Source: Gemmatimonas sp. UBA7669
GTDB lineage: Bacteria; Gemmatimonadota; Gemmatimonadetes; Gemmatimonadales; Gemmatimonadaceae
Assembly: GCF_002483225.1 (NCBI RefSeq)
Contig: NZ_DLHL01000029.1
Location: forward strand, 1-12,569
DNA length: 12,569 nt
Direction of reading: 5' to 3'
In this document: positions 7,682-12,569 of the stretch, in pieces
How positions within the stretch are numbered: the first letter of the stretch is position 1
Layout: each line of letters starts with the position of its first letter
Position numbers and translations under genes: made by a program
The notes under the pieces: generated by a model
Told to the model about the DNA's origin: nothing
Database searches by the model: none
The model's input: the letters and a program-made list of their open reading frames with translations, nothing else

Positions 7682-8067
7682 GGGCGGGGATGCGTGATGC
7701 GGCGGCGGTGGTAGGTGCTGTGCTCGCGGCACTGTGTTGCGCCGGCACGCCCGTCGTTATCGCCGGATTGACGGCGCTTGGGCTTGGGTTCCTGCGGCGC
7801 GACGGGATCCTCTGGCCGGTGATGCTGTTGGCACTCGCCATCGCAGTCACGGGATTCTGGCAAGGCGCGCGTTCACACGGACGCTGGGGACCGCTCGTCG
7901 TTGGGGGACTGGGCGCCGTCTCGCTGGCCAGCGGCGTGATTCTCGTACACGGATTCCCAGCCATGCAGATGATCTACGGCGGCGGTGTAGCGTTGCTCGC
8001 CGGGGCGGCTTGGAACGGTATCGCGCGACGGAACTGTGCAACCATGAACGCGCGCGAGTCCGCATAA
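7678..8067 (+). CDS. MerT/MerF/MerC-like mercury transport membrane protein
   Basis: The 129-residue protein has about four hydrophobic segments (roughly 8-30, 43-62, 70-91, 97-115) and would lie in the inner membrane. The vicinal pair C20-C21 in the first helix (AALCCAGTP) resembles MerF (ALCCFTP) and MerT, where such a pair accepts Hg(II); four helices are more like MerC. C120 near the C-terminus (RRNC) is a further possible ligand. Known members take Hg(II) into the cytoplasm for reduction by MerA, but no reductase is present here, so the direction or fate of the ion is open. The start is fixed by the ATGA overlap with the preceding gene; ATG 7690 (residue 5) is an alternative. The stop codon lies inside the GCATAACG motif at 8062-8069. 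Confidence 0.82.
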   Translation: MRAGMRDAAAVVGAVLAALCCAGTPVVIAGLTALGLGFLRRDGILWPVMLLALAIAVTGFWQGARSHGRWGPLVVGGLGAVSLASGVILVHGFPAMQMIYGGGVALLAGAAWNGIARRNCATMNARESA

Positions 8068-8449
8068 CGAGACTTTGCCTGCGAGAGAACACTGCACGCA
8101 GGTCTTTGTACAGCGGACCACAGCAGTATAGCTCGCGAAACATCCGTCGGCATCCAATTTTGGAAGCTCCAAGTATCCGGACGTTTGCGCCCCTCGATTG
8201 CCGGGCTCATCCGTAGACAATCCCTGCACTGTACGCTGCTTTGTCAGATGAAACTCGTTTGCGCCGCGCGCGGCACTCAAAACCAACCGCCATTCCGCAC
8301 TCAGTGGACACCGTACGCCGAGCCCGCTACGGTCAGGAAGGCACGTCCAGATTTCGGCGGTCGACACGCTTGGGGGTGCCTCAACGACACTTTGCAGCCA
8401 CAGGCTTGCACGCACCGGATGCTATTGATCCAGATCCCACGTCGCCCCA
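8068..8449. other. Gene-free stretch between the mer-like operon and infA
   Basis: No open frame here has a ribosome site, a credible start or a recognisable protein pattern on either strand. Besides the hairpin at 8078-8107, it contains CGTTTGC (8182-8188), which could pair with GCATAACG (8062-8069) with one bulged base, giving at best a degenerate second palindrome. No tRNA-like fold was seen. Confidence 0.6.
8078..8107 (+). terminator. Weak terminator-like hairpin after the mer-like operon
   Basis: CCTGCG (8078-8083) pairs with CGCAGG (8097-8102) across a 13-base loop, followed by TCTTT. It lies 11 bases after the last mer-like stop codon, so the position is right, but the stem is short and the T-tract poor. 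Confidence 0.3.
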
Positions 8450-8671
8450 CTAGTTCTTGTGCCGAAACGTGATCCGCCCCCGCGAGAGATCATAAGGCGA
8501 CACTTCCACCGTCACGCGATCGCCGGCCAATACACGAATGCGATTGCGGCGCATGTTGCCCGCCAGCGTGGTGAGCACCTCGTGTCCACTCGGCACGGTC
8601 ACACGAAACGTGGCACTCGGCAGCACTTCCGTGACGGTTCCTTCGAGCTCGATCGCGTCCTGCTTCCCCAT
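8450..8671 (-). CDS. infA: Translation initiation factor IF-1
   Basis: The 73-residue product is a complete S1/OB-fold IF-1, which binds the 30S A site during initiation. It aligns end to end with E. coli IF-1: GTVTEVLPSATFRV, then GHEVLTTLAGNMRRNRIRVLAGDRVTVE, then SPYDLSRGRITFRHK. The start is the ATG at 8669-8671, giving the family's normal N-terminus (MGKQDAIELEG); a longer frame upstream has no such match. No clear Shine-Dalgarno precedes it. The gene stands alone: it lacks the rpmJ/rpsM ribosomal protein neighbours that often flank infA, so it may be a second copy. It is divergent from the epimerase gene across a 123-base gap with no clear promoter boxes. Confidence 0.95.
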   Translation of the reverse strand: MGKQDAIELEGTVTEVLPSATFRVTVPSGHEVLTTLAGNMRRNRIRVLAGDRVTVEVSPYDLSRGRITFRHKN

Positions 8672-8794
8672 GGGTAGATTCAGTGGCGCTGTGTCAGCAT
8701 GGTCTCGCCGGCACGGGGGTCGCGCCAGCCCGGTGCGCAAAAATCTACGACGTTTTGTGGACGTGGCCAGCGGCCCGTTCACTGGGGACAGGAC

Positions 8795-9658
8795 GTGACG
8801 CAGCAGATCATGGTGGCAGGGCCAGGGTGGCTGGGTGGCGCGGCGGCCGAGCAGTGGGCAGAGGCCGGTCACCAGGTGTGGGCGCTCAGACGAAGCAGCG
8901 GCCCCGCCCCGTCGGGGTGCATTGGCCTGGTCGGCGACCTGTCCCAGCCGCAACCCGCGGCAGACTGGCCGCGCCGTATTGACCAACTGGTGGTGGCCGT
9001 GCCGCCGTCGGCCGCCACCGCCGGTGGGCGCAGCTATGCGGCCACGGCGGTCGCCGCGGCGTCCCTCGCGAGCAGCCTCGGCGCCGGCCACCTGACCTGG
9101 ATCTCGAGCACCGGCATCTACGACCGCCACGATGGGTCCCTGGTGGACGAGTCCACGCCCATACACGCCGAGGCCAGTGAACGCGTGCGCACATTGTGGG
9201 AGGCCGAGCAGGCGCTCATGGCACGCGATGACTCGACCCTGGCCGTGACGATTCTGCGTGCATCGGGGCTCTATGGACCGGGCCGCGATCCGGCGCGTCG
9301 CTACACGCCAACTCTCGCCGACCCCGATCGCTGGACCAACTTCGCATGGCGTGACGATGTCATTGCGGCCATCGAAAAGGTTGGCTTTGTGGCCCCCGCC
9401 GGTGCGCGCGGCTGCTACAACTGCAGCGACGGCCACTCCATGCGCGCAGGCGACATCGTGCGGGCCCTGCACGGCGTGTGGCCCGAGCCTTCAGAGGCCA
9501 ACGCCTCAGGTGCGATGCGCACATCCAATCAGCGGGTGTCCGCCGCCGCGTTGCGCGCAGCGGGATGGCAGCCGCGCATGCCTACGGTGCTGCACGGGCT
9601 TGCCGCGCTGGGACATGCGGTGCAGCACCCTGATCGTGAGACAGGGAGCGGCCAATGA
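8795..9658 (+). CDS. NAD(P)-binding sugar epimerase-like protein, YeeZ type (atypical SDR)
   Basis: From GTG 8795 the protein has 287 residues, close to the 274 of E. coli YeeZ. It opens with a Rossmann dinucleotide-binding turn (MVAGPGWLGGAAAEQWAEAGHQVWALRR, residues 6-33) with the GxGxxG-like GPGWLG. The next landmarks are VVAVPPSA (66-73), TWISSTGIYD (101-110, matching the TSSTSVYG region of YeeZ), a Glu-Ser-Thr-Pro step (119-122) and ILRASGLYGPGR (153-164). The substrate is unknown for this group. GGGGA at 8784-8788 supports the GTG start; ATG 8810 is an alternative that would remove five residues. An upstream ATG at 8699 would add 32 residues with no fold match. The stop overlaps the next start as ATGA. 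Confidence 0.85.
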   Translation: MTQQIMVAGPGWLGGAAAEQWAEAGHQVWALRRSSGPAPSGCIGLVGDLSQPQPAADWPRRIDQLVVAVPPSAATAGGRSYAATAVAAASLASSLGAGHLTWISSTGIYDRHDGSLVDESTPIHAEASERVRTLWEAEQALMARDDSTLAVTILRASGLYGPGRDPARRYTPTLADPDRWTNFAWRDDVIAAIEKVGFVAPAGARGCYNCSDGHSMRAGDIVRALHGVWPEPSEANASGAMRTSNQRVSAAALRAAGWQPRMPTVLHGLAALGHAVQHPDRETGSGQ

Positions 9659-10068
9659 GCCAGATGCCCTATGGCCCCAATACGCCGGCCGTCCGTCGCT
9701 TCCTGGTGGACTTTGCGGGCCTCAGTCAATCCGATCGTGCCAACGTGGTGTCGCGCTACACGCAGTTGTCTGCGGACAATGCGTGGCAGCAGGCCGAGCG
9801 CGAACTCGGTCGTGTCATTGTGGCCAGTGGCCGCGAGTCCGCGCAGCAGGCACTGGCCGGTCCGCTCTTGCAACTGGTGCGTCGCGCGGCACCCGCCGCT
9901 GCAGCAGACAGCACACAAGACGAAGCGCCGGAACTCGACGACGTGGCCGAGGCGACCTTGGCTGCGCTGCTCACGCTGCTTGCGCAGGACCTGTTGAGCG
10001 TTGAGCAGCGGCGCACACTGCTCGCGCCGTTTGCGGATGTGCTGCCGGCCTGGCGTACGTTCGGGTGA
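9655..10068 (+). CDS. Conserved-looking small protein of unknown function
   Basis: I do not recognise this 137-residue protein. It starts MSQMPYGPNTPAVRRFLVDFAGLSQSDR and appears mostly helical, with an Ala/Asp/Glu-rich linker at about 80-102 (AAPAAAADSTQDEAPELDD) and a C-terminal helical part (LAALLTLLAQDLLSVEQRRTLLAPF). There is no signal peptide, membrane segment or cysteine, so a soluble cytoplasmic protein is likely. The ATGA overlap with the epimerase gene and equal codon style argue that it is real and co-translated. Its tie to the epimerase is only positional. Confidence 0.7.
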   Translation: MSQMPYGPNTPAVRRFLVDFAGLSQSDRANVVSRYTQLSADNAWQQAERELGRVIVASGRESAQQALAGPLLQLVRRAAPAAAADSTQDEAPELDDVAEATLAALLTLLAQDLLSVEQRRTLLAPFADVLPAWRTFG

Positions 10069-10482
10069 ACGGGAACAACCTAAGCGAGCCCGGCCAGTGC
10101 CGCCCGAGGAGATCGCCAGCACGGGCGCTGCCGCCGCTTTAGTGCGGACAGAAACAGGTCGCCCGTGGCAACCAAATAGGGAAGCGCAATCGCTGTGCCA
10201 CAGTCTGCCGCACCTCTTCAACAGTTGGGAGAAGGGACACTGGTGCCGCTCGCAGCTTGGGCCTGCGGTTCGTCGGGAACTTCAGAAAGATTGGCGTTGC
10301 CGCCAACCGACAGACTCGCTTGAACCACCTCAAGCCTTGAGGGCTACGCGGAAGCAGCTGTAGATTTCGACGGCGTCAAGGATAGTCGGTTGAAATCTTG
10401 GCTGAGGTATTTGCGATGAACTATCGCCTTAGGTGGGTGGGGAAAAAGCATTTCGTGGTTTACCTTCGCAAATGAGGGGTGG
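10069..10482. other. Gene-free stretch, possibly with a decayed recombinase fragment
   Basis: No frame in these 414 bases has a supported start and product. On the minus strand, about 10300 down to 10155, one frame reads RRPKLRAAPVSLLPTVEEVRQ followed within 12 residues by FPIW, then ends at a stop. This loosely resembles the linker and start of the catalytic domain of tyrosine recombinases (LPxVLSxEEVRxxL). The match is short and no Arg/His/Tyr catalytic set is present. Composition drops in GC compared with the region to the left. Confidence 0.4.
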
Positions 10483-10899
10483 ATGCTTGTACCAATGAGT
10501 TCTTGTCCGGTGGACGATAGCGCAGAATGGGCCAGTATCGTTGCGTCATCCTCTCCGCTTCCGGCCCATTGGAAAACTATCGATCTCACCTTGAGCCAGC
10601 GACGGGCAGCCCTTCTACTCGGCCTAAAGGACTCGGACGTTCTTCGAGGATGGCTACGCGAGCGAAACCTACCGCCCTACCTTACGCTACGGAATTGGTA
10701 TTATGTGACTCTGCTTGTCGAACAGGCTGAGCGCGGCTCGCTTGCACAATGGGCGCTCGATCGACACCACGACCCAGCGACGTACTACCGTTTCGTGGAG
10801 CGAACGACAAGCACAAGCTGGACGATCATCCGCGATGAAGGACTTGATGCGATCCGACGTCGTGCTCTGCACGTTTGGCGTCCATGGCGAAGGAATTGA
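10483..10899 (+). CDS. Small protein with one AraC-like helix-turn-helix
   Basis: The 138-residue product has no recognisable N-terminal sensor. Residues about 36-80 (LTLSQRRAALLLGLKDSDVLRGWLRERNLPPYLTLRNWYYVTLLVEQAERG) are helical. Residues 86-118 (SLAQWALDRHHDPATYYRFVERTTSTSWTIIRDE) follow the AraC-family pattern LA...(D)..YxxR.FK..(t)...(W)..(R). AraC regulators carry two such motifs, so this is a half-size form. It may bind DNA as a dimer, or be the surviving C-terminal part of a larger regulator. A purine-rich GAGGGG about 5-8 bases before ATG 10483 supports the start; ATG 10495 is close behind. It is 211 bases upstream of the exported-protein pair on the same strand, which makes it a candidate regulator of them, by position only. 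Confidence 0.65.
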   Translation: MLVPMSSCPVDDSAEWASIVASSSPLPAHWKTIDLTLSQRRAALLLGLKDSDVLRGWLRERNLPPYLTLRNWYYVTLLVEQAERGSLAQWALDRHHDPATYYRFVERTTSTSWTIIRDEGLDAIRRRALHVWRPWRRN

Positions 10900-11110
10900 G
10901 ACAGAACTGCCCGTGTCTACCGTTCAGTATGACTCCATGCAGTCATAGATAGGTTGATCGACTGTAGGTAACTTCTCACCAAGGTCGCATCTTGCAGCGA
11001 TGTTGTGATGGCGGCCACCGACTGCAGCGTCGCCGGTGGTGGCAGTCATGAGAGGCCCGAGCATCACTACTCCCATGAGTTGGCACCCATGCTTTGAGGA
11101 AGCGGAAGTG

Positions 11111-12148
11111 ATGTGGCGAACTGGTCTTGATCGGTATCGAAACACGCGTGAAACGACGACAGAATCTGCCAGCTTAAAGCTAGCGAGATTCCTTCTCATT
11201 GCGGCATTATCGATCGAAACGGCATGCGCATCGGACACCAATGCTTCGATCTCAAGTAATGCGGCTCGGCCACCTGCTTCTCCTTCCCAGGTGTCGGCGA
11301 AGCAACTGGAGCTAACTCGGCTGGAGGGCGTTGGCTTGGATTCATTCCCTACGCCGCGCTCAGTTGTGATGGTCTCGGACTCTGCGGCGTGGGCCGCCTT
11401 CGGTCCGGGAAGACCGGTGTACGAGCTCAGCGCTAGGTCGGACTATCGGGCGGTGGGCAGTTCCCGTGACACTGGCTACACGGGACTCTTTTCGCATGAA
11501 GATCAGGTGTACGCGCTTCGATCGTCATCTGTTCTTCGCTATGACGATCGACAAAGCGCGTTTGTACCGCTGCTCCAACTGCGATCCGCTGTTGTAGCTG
11601 GCGCTGCTTCCGATGCCGCCATTTGGATCGTGGTCCGGTCCGGTAGCACCTATGATCTCCACAGGTTTCCACGCCAACGCGATGGGTCTGTCTTGAGCCA
11701 ATCAGCTCACGTAGCAAAGTACTTCGGCCCAGTTTCGGTATTGGCACTTGCTGACGGAACGGTTCTGGTTGGGGACACGCGAAGTCCCTATTTGGTTCGC
11801 CGACTGAACGAACAGGGGGATAGCACAGGGGTACTCCAATCAACACCGGTCCCTCAAGATTCGATTGCTGTAGTTGACGCTCGCTCGGTAGTATCTGTTG
11901 GAATGGTTGAACTTGAGGGAGGAGACTGTTTGCAGGTGTTTGCGGACCTGCGATCGGACACGCGTTGGCTCGTCGTACATCCGAGCATCGGGCCCGCGCG
12001 GAGAAAACAACTGAACGTACCAATCGGGTTCACGCACTCAAGACCACGATCTGCACGCATCGTTGGGGTTGATGACTCACCAGGGCGGCGGGAAATCGCC
12101 TTCTTTCGCTGGAGCACATTAACGAGTAACCGACAGGAGGAGCAGTGA
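11111..12148 (+). CDS. Predicted exported lipoprotein, beta-propeller-like, unknown function
   Basis: From ATG 11111 the product has 345 residues. After a long charged N-terminus, LKLARFLLIAALSIETACAS (residues 22-41) looks like a lipoprotein signal with Cys39 as acceptor, although ETAC is a poor lipobox. A Ser/Ala/Pro linker follows (about 41-60). The remainder is a series of short beta segments with repeating spacing (VVMVSDSAAWAAFG; GLFSHEDQVYALRSSSVLRYDD; AAIWIVVRSGSTYDLHRF; VLALADGTVLVGD; SVVSVGMVELEGGDCLQVFADL), the look of a beta-propeller. GAGGAA (11096-11101) supports this start; ATG 11036 would add 25 residues. The stop overlaps the next start as GTGA. Base composition is lower in GC than the left half. 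Likely site is the periplasm or outer membrane. Ligand unknown. Confidence 0.65.
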   Translation: MWRTGLDRYRNTRETTTESASLKLARFLLIAALSIETACASDTNASISSNAARPPASPSQVSAKQLELTRLEGVGLDSFPTPRSVVMVSDSAAWAAFGPGRPVYELSARSDYRAVGSSRDTGYTGLFSHEDQVYALRSSSVLRYDDRQSAFVPLLQLRSAVVAGAASDAAIWIVVRSGSTYDLHRFPRQRDGSVLSQSAHVAKYFGPVSVLALADGTVLVGDTRSPYLVRRLNEQGDSTGVLQSTPVPQDSIAVVDARSVVSVGMVELEGGDCLQVFADLRSDTRWLVVHPSIGPARRKQLNVPIGFTHSRPRSARIVGVDDSPGRREIAFFRWSTLTSNRQEEQ

Positions 12149-12549
12149 AACGTTTCCGCTTCCCGATCGCGGCGATGAGCGCGGCGCTCGTCGCCTTTTC
12201 TGGACTTTTCACCTCGACGTCAGCGCAGGTCCTTCCGGGCGGGTCGTGCATCACCTGCGTCAACATTGCACCCGGGTACCAAGACTGCGCCCAAGGAACC
12301 GACGGTGCCGAGTGTATCATCTTTTTCTATGACGAAGCCCGGTGGTGCAACTGGTCTGGCGCATGTACGTCGGGAGATTTTGATGCTCTCGATTTGACCG
12401 CCGCCGGTACATTTGTCGCCGATCAGACTATCTATCGGTCGGACGGTGTTCTGGTGTCGCGATGTGGGGGCTACGTGGTTGACCACGCAGAGTCACGGGC
12501 TCATGCTGGCAAGTTGACGACTGGCGACCTGCAATCGCTAACCCTTTAG
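12145..12549 (+). CDS. Small secreted cysteine-rich protein, unknown function
   Basis: GTG 12145 has an excellent ribosome site (AGGAGG, 12135-12140) and opens a clear Sec signal peptide (MKRFRFPIAAMSAALVAF...TSTSAQ, cleavage after about residue 27). The mature part of about 107 residues has seven cysteines: C35, C38, C48, C57, C68, C74 and C107. Six lie in 40 residues with spacing C-x2-C-x9-C-x8-C-x10-C-x5-C, suggesting disulfides or a metal site. I do not recognise the family. The GTGA overlap couples it to the propeller-like lipoprotein. The stop TAG (12547-12549) is the first three bases of the right inverted repeat, so the true C-terminus may have been cut by an insertion. Confidence 0.68.
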   Translation: MKRFRFPIAAMSAALVAFSGLFTSTSAQVLPGGSCITCVNIAPGYQDCAQGTDGAECIIFFYDEARWCNWSGACTSGDFDALDLTAAGTFVADQTIYRSDGVLVSRCGGYVVDHAESRAHAGKLTTGDLQSLTL

Positions 12550-12569
12550 CAGGATGCTGAAAAAGCTGG
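12547..12569. repeat. Right copy of the 23-bp terminal inverted repeat, IS-end-like
   Basis: This is the exact inverted match of 2-24, beginning TAGCAGGATGCTGAAAAAGC at the junction with window DNA. It presumably continues into an insertion sequence beyond the window. Its first three bases give the stop codon of the Cys-rich protein gene. Confidence 0.7.

Noticed and set aside
8672..9472. N-terminal extension of the infA frame to 340 codons
   Set aside because: IF-1 is 72-73 residues and the ATG at 8671 gives the normal N-terminus; the extension is antisense to the epimerase gene.
11004..11047. Small inverted repeats (CCACCG/CGGTGG and GACTGC/GCAGTC) before the lipoprotein gene
   Set aside because: Six-base arms that compete with one another are within chance for this composition.
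1..12569. CRISPR array, tRNA or rRNA genes
   Set aside because: No regularly spaced direct repeats, no cloverleaf with a T-loop motif and no rRNA-like conserved blocks were seen.

Overview
The window is GC-rich bacterial DNA with compact operons and ATGA/GTGA start-stop overlaps. An outer-membrane efflux system, a C-terminal-Phe beta-barrel protein and periplasmic signal peptides point to a Gram-negative, diderm cell. Gemmatimonadota or a related environmental phylum would fit the style of the AraC-like, propeller and Cys-rich genes. That placement is an impression from memory and no marker in the window proves it.

Both ends carry the same 23-bp sequence in inverted orientation (2-24 and 12547-12569). 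It looks like the outer end of an insertion sequence reading out of the window on each side. The left copy interrupts an outer-membrane efflux factor gene, and the right copy supplies the stop codon of the last gene. Either the assembly broke at two IS copies, or the segment lies between two copies of one IS.

Region 1 (1-6594) is a heavy-metal RND operon: truncated cusC-like factor, cusB-like adaptor and cusA-like pump, in that order, with overlapping or closely spaced genes. CusA keeps the Cu/Ag-type transmembrane-4 signature and the three-methionine site at the spacing of E. coli CusA, so copper/silver export is the likely job. A beta-barrel outer-membrane protein follows, but its reading frame has an amber stop at codon 35.

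Region 2 (6595-8449) starts with hairpins, including a 136-bp nested palindrome (6775-6910) that resembles an integron attC site. Next comes a small mercury-type operon: a textbook MerR promoter/operator, a MerR with the three Hg-binding cysteines, a one-cysteine thioredoxin-like protein, and a MerT/MerF/MerC-like membrane protein with a vicinal Cys pair. There is no mercuric reductase or organomercurial lyase. A 382-bp gene-free stretch follows.

Region 3 (8450-10068) looks like housekeeping chromosome: a lone infA (IF-1) on the minus strand, divergent from a YeeZ-like NAD(P)-binding epimerase that overlaps a small protein of unknown function.

Region 4 (10069-12549) is visibly less GC-rich and looks accessory: a gene-free stretch, an orphan protein with one AraC-like helix-turn-helix, a predicted exported propeller-like lipoprotein, and a translationally coupled small secreted protein with seven cysteines. 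The last two are the least explained genes here.
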